This document shows positions 6,904 through 15,006 of a stretch of DNA of 33,654 nt, in pieces. The notes beneath the pieces were generated by a model that was not told the DNA's origin, did not search any database, and saw nothing but the letters and a program-made list of their open reading frames with translations. How positions within the stretch are numbered: position 1 is the first letter of the stretch; each line of letters opens with the position of its first letter. This stretch comes from Oscillospiraceae bacterium (GTDB lineage: Bacteria > Bacillota > Clostridia > Oscillospirales > Ruminococcaceae), in assembly GCA_017536625.1 (NCBI GenBank), contig JAFXGY010000023.1:1-33654 (forward strand), given 5' to 3'. Both the position numbers and the translations under genes were made by a program.

Positions 6904-8976
6904 TTGAAACAGTACAAAGCAAAAGATATCAGAAATATCGCACTTGCAGGTCACGGCGGCGATGGTAAAACCAGCCTTGCAGAAGCCCTGCTCTTCATGT
7001 CCGGCGCAACCGACAGACTCGGTTCTGTTCCGGAAGGCAACACCGTTTGCGACTTCGACCCCGAAGAAACCAAACGCCACATTTCCGTAAGCTCCGCAGT
7101 AGCTCCTTTCGAGTATGACGGTGTTAAAGTAAACATCATCGATACTCCCGGACTCTTCGACTTCGCCGGAGGTTTTTATGAAGGCGTTCGCGCAGCAGAT
7201 GCAGTAATCATCACTCTTTCTGCAAAATCCGGTGTTCTTGTCGGTACCGAAAAAGCATGGAAACTTGCAACCGCACAGAAAAAAGCAAAAGCATTCTATA
7301 TTTCCAAAATGGACCTCGAGAATGCAGACTTCAACAAAGTTCTTGAAGCTCTTAAAGAAAAATTCGGCAGCGCAGTTTGCCCCGCAGTAATTCCTGTAGG
7401 CAATGTTTACGTTGACCTTATTACCAAAAAAGCTTTCACCTTCGACGCAAAAGGCAAGAGCACCAAAGTTGATCTTCCCGATGACCCGATTATCGAAGAA
7501 CTTGAAGACGCAATCAATGAAGCAATTGCAGAAGCAGATGACGAACTTATGGAAAAATTCTTCGAAGGCGAAGAATTCACCGAAGAAGAACGTTTCCGCG
7601 GATTTGAAGAAGGCGTTGCAGCCGGAATCATCGCTCCCGTATATTGCGGCGACTCCGTAACCCTTCGCGGAATTGAAATGCTCCTTCACGAATTCAAAAA
7701 AATCTTCCCCTCCGCAGAAGAAGCTGCTTCCGAAGTTGCTTTTGATGCAGACGGCAAAGAAGTCAAACTTGCCTGCAGCGAAGACGAACCTCTTGCAGCA
7801 TACGTTTTCAAAACCGTTGCAGACCCCTTCGTCGGCAAACTTTCTTTCGTAAAAGTTGTTTCCGGCGTTCTTTCCGCAACTTCCGCTGTTACCAACTCCA
7901 GAACCGGTAACCCCGAAAGACTCGGCAAACTTGTTATCATGCACGGCAAAACCCAGGAACCCACCGAAGCAGTCGGCGCTGGCGATATCTGCGCAATCAC
8001 CAAACTTGCAGAAGCACAGACCGGTGATACTCTTTGCGACCCGAAACGCGTTGTTTCCTGCAAAAAGACCGATTTCCCCGTTGCCTGCCTCAGAATGGCA
8101 ATGTATCCCAAAGGCAAAACCGATGATTCCAAGATCGCAGGCGCAATCGCAAGAATCATGGAAGAGGATGCAACCGTTGCTTATGAAAACAACGCAGAAA
8201 CCAAACAGCAGATCCTTGCAGGTCTTGGCGAACAGCATCTTGACGTAATCTGCAGCAAACTCAAATCCAAATTCGGCGTAGAGCTTGGTCTTGAAAAACC
8301 CCGTGTACCTTATCGCGAAACCATCCGCAAAAAGGTCAAAGTTCAGGGTAAACATAAAAAACAGTCCGGCGGTCATGGCCAGTATGGTGACGTTTGGATC
8401 GAATTCGAACCTACCGAATCCGAAGAAATGGTATTCGAAGAAGCAGTATTCGGCGGTTCCGTTCCGAGAAACTTCTTCCCCGCAGTAGAAAAAGGCCTCC
8501 GCGAAGCTTGCAAAACCGGTATGCTTGCAGGTTATCCGATGGTCGGCGTTCTCGGCAGACTTGTTGATGGTTCCTATCATCCCGTTGACTCCAACGATAT
8601 GTCCTTCCAGATGGCAGCAAGACTTGCTTATAAAGCAGGTATCCCCCAGGCAGGCCCCGCAATCCTTGAACCTATCGGCTCCCTCAAAGTTGTCGTTCCG
8701 GATTCCAACACCGGCGATATCATCGGCGATGTAAACAAACGCCGCGGCCGTGTTCTTGGTATGAACCCTGTTGAAGGCGAAGACGGCTATTCCGAAGTTG
8801 AAGCAGAAGTTCCCATGAGCGAAATGCACGACTTCACCACCTCTCTCCGTTCCTCCACCCAGGGCAGAGGTTCCTTCACCTTCGCATTCGACCACTATGA
8901 AGAGCTCCGCGATGAAACCCTCAAACAGGCTGTAATCGAAGAAGCAAAACAGTGGATGACCGAAGAAAAAGAATAA
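6904..8976 (+). CDS. Elongation factor G paralogue (EF-G2-like translational GTPase)
   Basis: A 690-residue translational GTPase with all EF-G domains. The G1 loop is AGHGGDGKT (15-23), G3 is DTPGL (80-84) and G4 is SKMD (134-137) instead of NKMD. Domain IV (GHGQYGDVWIEFEP) and domain V (SNTGDIIGDVNKRRGRVLGM, EMHDFTTSLRS) are intact. In canonical EF-G the residue after DTPG is the catalytic His; here it is Leu84, as in the EF-G2-like group, which carries non-His residues there. The gene is alone, not beside rpsL/rpsG, so it is probably not the main fusA. The TTG start at 6904 follows AAAGGGG. Codon use is extremely biased, pointing to heavy expression. A terminator follows. Confidence 0.9.
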   Translation: MKQYKAKDIRNIALAGHGGDGKTSLAEALLFMSGATDRLGSVPEGNTVCDFDPEETKRHISVSSAVAPFEYDGVKVNIIDTPGLFDFAGGFYEGVRAADAVIITLSAKSGVLVGTEKAWKLATAQKKAKAFYISKMDLENADFNKVLEALKEKFGSAVCPAVIPVGNVYVDLITKKAFTFDAKGKSTKVDLPDDPIIEELEDAINEAIAEADDELMEKFFEGEEFTEEERFRGFEEGVAAGIIAPVYCGDSVTLRGIEMLLHEFKKIFPSAEEAASEVAFDADGKEVKLACSEDEPLAAYVFKTVADPFVGKLSFVKVVSGVLSATSAVTNSRTGNPERLGKLVIMHGKTQEPTEAVGAGDICAITKLAEAQTGDTLCDPKRVVSCKKTDFPVACLRMAMYPKGKTDDSKIAGAIARIMEEDATVAYENNAETKQQILAGLGEQHLDVICSKLKSKFGVELGLEKPRVPYRETIRKKVKVQGKHKKQSGGHGQYGDVWIEFEPTESEEMVFEEAVFGGSVPRNFFPAVEKGLREACKTGMLAGYPMVGVLGRLVDGSYHPVDSNDMSFQMAARLAYKAGIPQAGPAILEPIGSLKVVVPDSNTGDIIGDVNKRRGRVLGMNPVEGEDGYSEVEAEVPMSEMHDFTTSLRSSTQGRGSFTFAFDHYEELRDETLKQAVIEEAKQWMTEEKE

Positions 8977-8993
8977 TTCATCCGAATAATAAA

Positions 8994-9030
8994 AAAAGCC
9001 CTGTCATATTATTGACAGGGCTTTTATTTT
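8994..9030 (+). terminator. Rho-independent terminator after the EF-G gene
   Basis: AAAAGCCCTGTCA (8994-9006) pairs with TGACAGGGCTTTT (9013-9025), followed by a T-rich stretch. Confidence 0.9.
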
Positions 9031-9040
9031 TCCTAGAAAA

Positions 9041-9091
9041 CCTTCCATACCGGGGAAGGCGTCATTTGCGCAGCAAATGACGCAAGGGTGT
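9041..9091. repeat. Short double-hairpin palindromic repeat
   Basis: Two adjacent hairpins: CCTTCC/GGAAGG (9041-9046/9054-9059) and CGTCATTTGC/GCAAATGACG (9060-9069/9073-9082, three-base loop), then CAAGGGTGTA. The pattern resembles dispersed repeats common in gut Clostridia (from memory). It lies between a terminator and the next gene and has no coding capacity. Confidence 0.55.
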
Positions 9092-9131
9092 ATTAATCGT
9101 CCAATAAAGATTTTTTCCGGAGATGATTTTT

Positions 9132-9593
9132 TTGCTTACAGCTTCCGTAAAAACCACAAAAACAAAGATGATCGGAACCCTTTGCATAATTCTTGCCCTG
9201 ATTATTGCCGTGATACTTTTCTTCGGCGGGAACGGTTCTTCAGAAGCCGCAGAATCCATTTCACGCCGTGCTTCTGATAACAAAGAAAGATTGGATTACC
9301 TTACGGCAAAAGGCTTTGAAGCGGCCTCGGAGCCTTCTGCAGTGGAAGAGGTGCTTCTTCCGGAAGAGATGGATGAAATCCTTTCGGAATATAATGAAAT
9401 CCAGCTGGAATCCGGGTTCGACCTTTCGCCTTATCTTGGAAAAAAGGTGAAAAAATACGTTTATCCCATTGACAGCGAAGAAGAAACTTTTGCCACCCTT
9501 TATATTTACGAAGAAAAAATAATTGCAGCGGATATCGCTTCCCATACGGAAGGCTGGCAAAGACCTATTGACGGCGGCGAAAAATTCGGATAA
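9132..9593 (+). CDS. Membrane-anchored DUF4830 protein
   Basis: A protein of about 153 residues with one N-terminal transmembrane segment (IGTLCIILALIIAVILFFGG) and an exported C-terminal domain. The block beginning RLDYLTAKGFEA, through LLPEEMDEILSEYNEIQLESGFDLSPY, to the YIYEEKIIAADIAS strand matches the DUF4830 family as I know it; its role is unknown. The start is uncertain. The ATG at 9123 abuts the CCGGAG site with no spacing, so TTG 9132, nine bases from GGAG, is preferred; ATG 9168 is a third option. It is followed 35 bases later by an acetyltransferase gene, with no terminator between them. Confidence 0.75.
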   Translation: MLTASVKTTKTKMIGTLCIILALIIAVILFFGGNGSSEAAESISRRASDNKERLDYLTAKGFEAASEPSAVEEVLLPEEMDEILSEYNEIQLESGFDLSPYLGKKVKKYVYPIDSEEETFATLYIYEEKIIAADIASHTEGWQRPIDGGEKFG

Positions 9594-9628
9594 TATAAAT
9601 ATATAAAATCAAAAGCTGAGAGGATAAA

Positions 9629-10060
9629 ATGGATTACAGAAAAATTGTTATCGAAGATGTGCCGGAACTTGCGAAAATCTATGCCGAAACCTTCAATTCC
9701 GACCCCTGGTATGATAAATGGACCCAAAAAACAGCCGAAAAGCGACTTTCCCGAATGATAGAAAACGGGGGATTTTTCGGCATTGTTTCATTCAATGAAG
9801 AAGGCATAACAGGAATGATACTCGGGGAAGAGGAACAGTATTTTGACGGCGTTATTTTCAATATAAAGGAATTCTGCGTCCGCAACGACCTTCGCGGAAA
9901 AGGAATCGGAACCGAACTTCTTGCGGAATTTGAACGCCGGCTTAAAGGTATGGGAATCCGGGAAACGGTTCTTATGACCAATATTGAAGACGAGGAATTT
10001 TATAAAAAACGCGGTTTCCACCGCAGCCGCGGAATAATCAATATGGGAAAAGAACTCTGA
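9629..10060 (+). CDS. GNAT-family N-acetyltransferase
   Basis: A 143-residue single-domain protein of the GNAT fold. The N-terminal half has the typical beta1-alpha1 start (YRKIVIEDVPELAKIYAETF). The acetyl-CoA pyrophosphate-binding motif A is RNDLRGKGIGTELLAEFE (about 90-107), and the final strand-helix pair ends EEFYKKRGFHRSRGI. The substrate cannot be told from sequence. ATG 9629 follows GAGAGG. It is probably co-transcribed with the DUF4830 gene, and converges with the minus-strand DUF4349 gene on a shared terminator. Confidence 0.9.
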   Translation: MDYRKIVIEDVPELAKIYAETFNSDPWYDKWTQKTAEKRLSRMIENGGFFGIVSFNEEGITGMILGEEEQYFDGVIFNIKEFCVRNDLRGKGIGTELLAEFERRLKGMGIRETVLMTNIEDEEFYKKRGFHRSRGIINMGKEL

Positions 10061-10104
10061 TTAAAGGTGAATCGAATTTTGGAAAAACTTTTTCATAAAT
10101 ATAG

Positions 10105-10141
10105 AAAAATCTCCGTGCTCAAATGAGCACGGAGATTTTTT
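10105..10141. terminator. Bidirectional terminator between convergent genes
   Basis: A perfect 16-base-pair stem, AAAAATCTCCGTGCTC (10105-10120) with GAGCACGGAGATTTTT (10125-10140), has A and T tracts on both sides. It can serve the acetyltransferase gene (+) and the DUF4349 gene (-). Confidence 0.9.
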
Positions 10142-10157
10142 GCTTTATTTTATTTTT

Positions 10158-11207
10158 TTATTTTTCTTCGAGAGTTTCTTCTGCTTCGGCGGAAGCGTTT
10201 TTCTTTGCAAGTTTCTGCGCCTTTTTATATTCTTTTCTGGCTTTTCTTGCTGCTTTGCGTTCCTGATATTTTGCGGATTTACCAAGGATAAATCTGATTA
10301 CAAAGATTATCGCGGCGATAATCACGCCCCAGATGAGGAAATAGGGGATATTCGCAACGAACCAAACGAAGAAATCCTGCGCGCCGACCCAGATATCATA
10401 AATGTTATCGGAAAAATCGCTTCTGATGCGTTCAAAAACGGTTTCCTGTTCCGGGGCGGTAATGCGTTTTACTTCATTGATGCTGAGGTTTACGGTGCTG
10501 TAATCCACAAGGTTGTCATAGGTGCGAAGCTGGCTTTCGTAACTTTCAAGCTGATAGCGGACTTCCGTAAGGCGCTGCTGAAGAAGAATGATGGTATCAA
10601 TATTTTCTGCTTCCGCAAGAAGTTCGAGAAGCTGGTCATATTCGGTCTGGAGGGATTTTATTCTTGCTTCGGTATCAACGTAATGAAGGGTGACGTCCTC
10701 GGTATCCTCATAGCAATATGTTATGTTTCCAAGCCCGCCGACGGTATTGATGAATTCATCAAGCTTTCCGGAAGGCACACGGCAGACAAAGTTTGCATAG
10801 CGGCTGGAAGAATAGTTATAGGAATTTCCGCTGGTGCTGGAACTTTCGATATATCCGCCAAGGGAATTTACCTCCGCTTTTATTGAAGCGACGAAGGAAT
10901 CAAATTCAAGGGTTTCGATATCAAGGTTGAATGTGCGGATAAGCTTTCTTCCGGCGGGTTTAATTTCGGCGCTGTTTCCGCCGCCGGTATTGACGTTTTC
11001 GGAAGTCATGCTGTCAAAAAGGGAATCTTCGACTGCTATTTCTTCCTCGGGCATTGCTTCCGGTTCTTCCATCGGCGCATCAATGAAAAAATCACCTTTG
11101 TTAATGGATTCGCTCATGGAATCCATTGCCATTTCGTTGCTCGCACCGCATCCGCTGAAAACAACCAAAAAAGCAAGGATAAGGGCAAAAATTCTGATTT
11201 TTTTCAT
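10158..11207 (-). CDS. DUF4349 lipoprotein
   Basis: A 349-residue surface lipoprotein. The signal peptide ends in a lipobox, VFSGC, with the lipidated Cys at residue 20. An acidic, low-complexity spacer precedes the DUF4349 domain (about 95-325), which starts RKLIRTFNLDIET and includes the conserved GGYIESS turn and FVCRVPSGKLDEF. A coiled coil (EARIKSLQTEYDQLLELLAEAE region) and a C-terminal transmembrane helix (FLIWGVIIAAIIFVIRFIL) follow, ending in a Lys/Ala/Glu-rich cytoplasmic tail. So it has both a lipid anchor and a membrane helix. Function is unknown. ATG 11207 follows AAGGAGG. Motif copy C lies 22 bases upstream. Confidence 0.88.
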   Translation of the reverse strand: MKKIRIFALILAFLVVFSGCGASNEMAMDSMSESINKGDFFIDAPMEEPEAMPEEEIAVEDSLFDSMTSENVNTGGGNSAEIKPAGRKLIRTFNLDIETLEFDSFVASIKAEVNSLGGYIESSSTSGNSYNYSSSRYANFVCRVPSGKLDEFINTVGGLGNITYCYEDTEDVTLHYVDTEARIKSLQTEYDQLLELLAEAENIDTIILLQQRLTEVRYQLESYESQLRTYDNLVDYSTVNLSINEVKRITAPEQETVFERIRSDFSDNIYDIWVGAQDFFVWFVANIPYFLIWGVIIAAIIFVIRFILGKSAKYQERKAARKARKEYKKAQKLAKKNASAEAEETLEEK

Positions 11208-11229
11208 GGTATCAAACCTCCTTACACTA

Positions 11230-11261
11230 TAATAGTGCGAAAAATTTTCCATTTTGTTGCA
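11230..11261 (-). promoter_or_regulatory. Bipartite motif, copy C
   Basis: Read on the minus strand: TGCAACAAAA, 15 bases, ACTATTA, in the gap between the YfhO stop and the DUF4349 start. It is 22 bases before that ATG. No plus-strand gene starts nearby, which orients the motif. Confidence 0.55.
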
Positions 11262-11267
11262 TCAAAA

Positions 11268-13790
11268 TCAAAGTTCGGGATAAATTTTTTCTTCGGGACC
11301 GGTATATTTCGAAGCAGGAGGAACGTCTTCGGGGCTTCGGACGATTGTAAGGTCCTCTTCCGGGGAAAGTTCCTTTTCAAAAATATCGGTACTTTCAAGG
11401 CTGCGGTCCTCGTAATATTTGCTCATAAGTTCGTTGTCCGCTTCTCTTCTGCGTTTTTCATAATAGAACAAAGCGGTATATGCAATAAGTGCGATGAAGG
11501 AAACCGCGCTTATCAAAGCGCCTGCCTTAAGACTGGGAGTTTCATAAACAAAGACGATTTCGTTTATGCCTTTTTCTGCAAAAACAGCCATAAAGCCAAT
11601 GTCAACTTTTTCAATTACCGTTTCCGCACCGTTCACATAAGCTTTCCAGCCTTTTTCATAAGGGACGGAGAAGAAAACAAGGTTATCTTCAATAAGGTGG
11701 ATTTTGGCGGTGAAGCCTTTGTGGTCATAATTGAAGCTGTAAGCGGAAGACATTCTTCTTTCGCGCACTTCATGCTGGAATTCTTCATAAGGAACTCCCA
11801 CATAGGGCGCTATGTTGTGGCTGAGATACGGCCCATAAAGTTTTGCCTGGCTTTCGGTAAGAACAATGTTGGAAACAAGGATTTCGCTGCGCTGTGCTTC
11901 AAAAATATTGTAATATTGCTCTTCCGTAATATATTGGTCAAAGGTGAATCCCATGGGAATATAGTTTTCGTTTTTATAAATGTGATATCCGTTTTCGGTT
12001 TTATAATAATTGAACCCTTGGCAAAGTACGGATTCTTCAGAAGCTTCATCTGCATCCGCATAAAGATAACGTACAGAAAGCAGCGCCCGAAGTTCATAAA
12101 GGTCAAATTCAGGTTTGCTCGAAACATCGCGGGTAACATCGACGGTCGGATAAAATTCCATAATGGAAGGGGTGACGACGCTGTGGAAGCAGCGGATGGA
12201 AGGAATGTTCCAATAAAGCCCCATATTTTCGAAGCATTCATAAAAATCCGCTCTCGCAAAAGCTTCTCCTTCGCTGGGAAGTTCCATTTCTTCCGCAAGT
12301 CCGACAGCGTCCTCGATGATTTCATCGTGGTCGCCGGCAAAGGTATAGCCGAGATTGATATATGCCATGCCGTAAAGGGCACAGATGAACGCAGTCATAA
12401 GAACAAGAAGGTTTTTATAGAATTTCCGGTTCTTAACAAGCCAGAGAAGCAGAGAAAAACCAAGGCAGACTATGGCGAAGGAAGCGCTGAGAATGAACCA
12501 TCCGTCGTCATAAAGAAGTCCCATTTCCCAGTTTCCGTCGTTATAATGCACCGGGGTGAGGAAAAGGATAAGTGTGAGCCCGATTACAAAGCAGAAAGAG
12601 GGAATAAGTCCTTTTTTATAATCGATTTCCTCGTGACTTTCGTCCTCACCGGGAAGTTCAAGAGCCTTCACTGTTGCAAGGATAAGCACAAGCTCGAACA
12701 TATAGAACCATCTGGCATAATAAGAATGGTTAAAAAGTATGAAAAGCGAATTGAGAGCGGGAACAAGTGCAAAAACAGTGCAGGCGATTATCATTTTTTT
12801 AAGCCAGCTGTTTTTTACAGAGCGAACATAGGCAAGAACGCCGGTCATTCCGAAAAGAGGAAGCCAGCCCGCCATGGAAGCCCATTGTGCACCCTGGCCG
12901 GTGAACATATTCTGCTTGGAAGGCATATCCGGAGGGAAGAAAAAGCTTGTTATGATGGCGGGAACACGCTGTTCGCTGTAATAAAGCCAAAGACTCCAGC
13001 CGTTGATGAAGTTATCAACTCCGGTTCTCGGGTTTTCGGTTATTGCAAGAACCGAAGGAAGAACAGCCACCGCCGCAACGCAAAGCCCGATGACGGATTC
13101 CAGCGCAACATAAAGGAAGCAGCGGAATTTTCTGCTTATGTTTTTATCGGTTATGCGTATGAAGAAATAAAGCACCACAAAAACAACTTCGCCGATGAAA
13201 AACCAATAGTTGACTATGGCGTTGAGCGCCACCGCAGCGGCAAAAGGTCCGTGCTTATCTTCGGTAATAAGCATTTCAAGCCCGATGAGAATGAGAGGGA
13301 AGAATGCGACCACATCAAGGAAATGGTTGAAGAAAACGTTATAAATGCAGTATCCGCTGAAAGCATAAAGAAGTCCGCCGATGACCGCATAGCGTTTATC
13401 CTTCACAAAGCGCGCGACATAAAAATATGCGGTGAATGCGCTTGCCGCGAATTTAAGAACAAAAAGCGGTGCCATAAGATAAGGAACCATGGCGGTATCA
13501 AAAGGAAGAGTCAGCCAGAAGAACGGGCTGAAAAGAAGATAGAAAGAATATGCACCGATGAAGTTTACACCAAGGTCGGTGTTCCAGTCCCAGCCGATCT
13601 GACCGTTTGTAACAAGCTCGTGGGTGTGCATATAAAAAGCGATCTGCTGGCAGTTATAATCCCCGTAATATGTAAAAATTCCGCCGTTTCTCAAAACGAC
13701 AATGCCGACAGTAATTATTCCGCAGACAGCCGCAAGAATAAGCGCCCACCAGCAAAGATTTTTTGTTTGAAAGTCTTTTGTCTTTATCAT
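11268..13790 (-). CDS. YfhO-family multi-spanning membrane protein
   Basis: An 840-residue integral membrane protein. It has an N-terminal transmembrane helix (LCWWALILAAVCGIITVGIVVL), then about eleven more helices within the first 480 residues, a large extracytoplasmic region (about 490-740), a final helix (GALISAVSFIALIAYTALFYY) and a charged cytoplasmic tail. The early YYGDYNCQQIAFYMHTHELV region and the pattern of helices fit the YfhO/GT-C-like family; in Bacillus, YfhO has been linked to lipoteichoic acid glycosylation. The acidic residues typical of GT-C enzymes in the first loop may be DYN near residue 43. ATG 13790 is preceded, on this strand, by GGGGAT. No terminator separates it from the DUF4349 gene, so both may be one unit. 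Confidence 0.85.
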   Translation of the reverse strand: MIKTKDFQTKNLCWWALILAAVCGIITVGIVVLRNGGIFTYYGDYNCQQIAFYMHTHELVTNGQIGWDWNTDLGVNFIGAYSFYLLFSPFFWLTLPFDTAMVPYLMAPLFVLKFAASAFTAYFYVARFVKDKRYAVIGGLLYAFSGYCIYNVFFNHFLDVVAFFPLILIGLEMLITEDKHGPFAAAVALNAIVNYWFFIGEVVFVVLYFFIRITDKNISRKFRCFLYVALESVIGLCVAAVAVLPSVLAITENPRTGVDNFINGWSLWLYYSEQRVPAIITSFFFPPDMPSKQNMFTGQGAQWASMAGWLPLFGMTGVLAYVRSVKNSWLKKMIIACTVFALVPALNSLFILFNHSYYARWFYMFELVLILATVKALELPGEDESHEEIDYKKGLIPSFCFVIGLTLILFLTPVHYNDGNWEMGLLYDDGWFILSASFAIVCLGFSLLLWLVKNRKFYKNLLVLMTAFICALYGMAYINLGYTFAGDHDEIIEDAVGLAEEMELPSEGEAFARADFYECFENMGLYWNIPSIRCFHSVVTPSIMEFYPTVDVTRDVSSKPEFDLYELRALLSVRYLYADADEASEESVLCQGFNYYKTENGYHIYKNENYIPMGFTFDQYITEEQYYNIFEAQRSEILVSNIVLTESQAKLYGPYLSHNIAPYVGVPYEEFQHEVRERRMSSAYSFNYDHKGFTAKIHLIEDNLVFFSVPYEKGWKAYVNGAETVIEKVDIGFMAVFAEKGINEIVFVYETPSLKAGALISAVSFIALIAYTALFYYEKRRREADNELMSKYYEDRSLESTDIFEKELSPEEDLTIVRSPEDVPPASKYTGPEEKIYPEL

Positions 13791-13819
13791 AATAAAAATC
13801 CCCGTATATCAAAAATAGA

Positions 13820-13833
13820 GCGGGTTTTCCCGC
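13820..13833 (-). terminator. Small hairpin in the yfhO leader, possible attenuator
   Basis: GCGGG/CCCGC with a four-base loop; on the minus strand it is followed by TCTATTTTTG, 30 bases before the yfhO start. The stem is short, so termination would be weak. Confidence 0.3.
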
Positions 13834-13899
13834 AGAATAAAATAATCCAATATAATTATATATCTTTTTACATTATTTTTAAAGAGGAAAATATAAAAA

Positions 13900-14007
13900 T
13901 AACCCGCGGCGGCATCGGAATATGCAAAAAAGACTGTTTTTTTCGGCGAAAAAGTCTTATAATATATTCATTACATAAATCCGTTTGGTGGCAGCCGCCG
14001 CGGGTTA
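13900..14007. other. Element of about 108 bases closed by a 14-bp GC-rich inverted repeat
   Basis: TAACCCGCGGCGGC (13900-13913) is perfectly complementary to GCCGCCGCGGGTTA (13994-14007). The 80 bases between are AT-rich and hold a second hairpin (AAGACT...AGTCTT around 13930-13958, with TTTTC/GAAAA inside). No open frame is supported. It could be a structured RNA, the yfhO leader on the minus strand, or a small mobile palindromic element. Confidence 0.45.
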
Positions 14008-14018
14008 AAATTTTTTTC

Positions 14019-14032
14019 GGAACGCGCGTTCC
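14019..14032. repeat. Perfect 14-base palindrome
   Basis: GGAACGCGCGTTCC is its own reverse complement and lies five bases before motif copy B. It may be a protein-binding site; no regulator is identified. Confidence 0.35.
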
Positions 14033-14036
14033 ATAA

Positions 14037-14068
14037 TAATAGTGTAAAAAAATCCCGTTTTTGTTGCA
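14037..14068 (-). promoter_or_regulatory. Bipartite motif, copy B
   Basis: Read on the minus strand: TGCAACAAAA, 15 bases, ACTATTA. Copies A and B also share ACGG after the first block and a second ATTAT after the last. It lies 246 bases before yfhO (-) and 16 bases before yfbR (+). Confidence 0.55.
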
Positions 14069-14084
14069 TAAGGAGGATAAAAAT

Positions 14085-14669
14085 TTGAAGGAAAGCAGAT
14101 TTTATGCATATATTTCAAGAATGAAACATATTTTTCGCTGGTCGCTGATGAAAAACAGCAAGGAAGAATCCCTTTCCGTCCACACCCTTGATACCGCAGT
14201 TATTGCGCATTGCCTTGGGGCACTTCGCAACCGTCGCTTTGGCGGAAGCTGCGATATCGAAAGGCTTGTTATGCTTGCTATGTATCATGACTGCAGCGAA
14301 ATCCTCACCGGCGATATGCCAACCCCAATAAAATATTATAACCCGGAAATCAAAGAAGCATATAAAAAAGTCGAGGTAATTGCGAATAAAAAGCTTCTCG
14401 ATATGCTTCCGGAAGATCTTCGCCCGGAATATGAACCTTATTTTGACCATTCGGGCGAAGATCCGGAACTTTTGAAGCTCCTTAAAGCGGCGGATAAAAT
14501 TTCCGCCCTTATAAAATGCGTTGAGGAAGAAAACGCCGGCAACCGGGAATTTTCGAAAGCAAAATCAAGCATTATGCAGTCCATTGCTGAAATGAATCTT
14601 CCGGAAGCGGATACTTTCATAAGCGATTTTCTTCCAAGCTACGGGCTCACCATTGATGAACTCAATTAA
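14085..14669 (+). CDS. yfbR: YfbR-type HD-domain 5'-deoxynucleotidase
   Basis: A 194-residue HD-superfamily phosphohydrolase. The YfbR family removes phosphate from dNMPs in nucleotide salvage. Metal-binding residues are visible: His in SVHTLDTAVIAH, the HD doublet in AMYHDCSEILTGDMPTPIKY, and a distal Asp in LLKAADKISALIKC. The RWSLM motif near residue 22 and EESLSVHT are also typical. The TTG at 14085 is chosen because AGGAGG (14071-14076) lies eight bases upstream; the earlier in-frame TTG at 14061 would put that site inside the gene. It overlaps the convergent 60-residue gene by four bases at the stop codons. Confidence 0.9.
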   Translation: MKESRFYAYISRMKHIFRWSLMKNSKEESLSVHTLDTAVIAHCLGALRNRRFGGSCDIERLVMLAMYHDCSEILTGDMPTPIKYYNPEIKEAYKKVEVIANKKLLDMLPEDLRPEYEPYFDHSGEDPELLKLLKAADKISALIKCVEEENAGNREFSKAKSSIMQSIAEMNLPEADTFISDFLPSYGLTIDELN

Positions 14670-14848
14670 CGCATAATGCTAGAAATTCCGTTTGCAATGT
14701 TACCGACCGCTTTTACGGTTTTTGCGGCGCTTCGGCGCATTTTCCGGACGTTTGTGTGATTTTTTCGTCCGTTCATCATATAAACCGCAGTCCCAACTGC
14801 GGCAGCAGCCGCGGCGCCGGACATAACGGCAGAAACAGTTTTGTTCAT
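14666..14848 (-). CDS. Small Ala-rich membrane protein of unknown function
   Basis: A 60-residue protein: MNKTVSAVMSGAAAAAAVG begins a short hydrophobic Ala-rich segment (about residues 5-25), then a strongly basic region (NGRKNHTNVRKMRRSAAKTVKAV) and an amphipathic end. It resembles YtxH-like small envelope proteins in layout but I do not recognise a family. GGAGG sits seven bases before ATG 14848 on this strand, a good site that supports it being real. It overlaps the end of yfbR and is divergent from pdxK. Confidence 0.65.
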   Translation of the reverse strand: MNKTVSAVMSGAAAAAAVGTAVYMMNGRKNHTNVRKMRRSAAKTVKAVGNIANGISSIMR

Positions 14849-15006
14849 CAAAAAACCTCCAATCATATTTGGTGATATTATTTTTTGATGAAAAATTTAT
14901 CGGATACGCGGAATTTTCCGGCGATTTATTTGGCGAAAATTTTTTGAAAAGCTTTGGCGGATTGGGTAAAGCCGCAAAAGCGGCGCTGAAAAAAAGAGGT
15001 GTTTTT

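Noticed and set aside
6895-8895. A 666-codon minus-strand frame over the EF-G gene
   Set aside because: Cys/Phe/Gly-rich translation with no motif; a shadow of the strongly biased EF-G codons.
11235-14036. A 933-codon open frame on the plus strand across the whole yfhO gene
   Set aside because: It is antisense to a clear multi-helix membrane protein, rich in Lys, Phe and Cys without domains, and begins and ends in intergenic DNA. It is an effect of codon bias on the opposite strand.
14869-15006. An N-terminal extension of pyridoxamine kinase by 46 residues
   Set aside because: The extension has no ribosome site and no similarity to the kinase fold; AAGAGGTG precedes ATG 15007.
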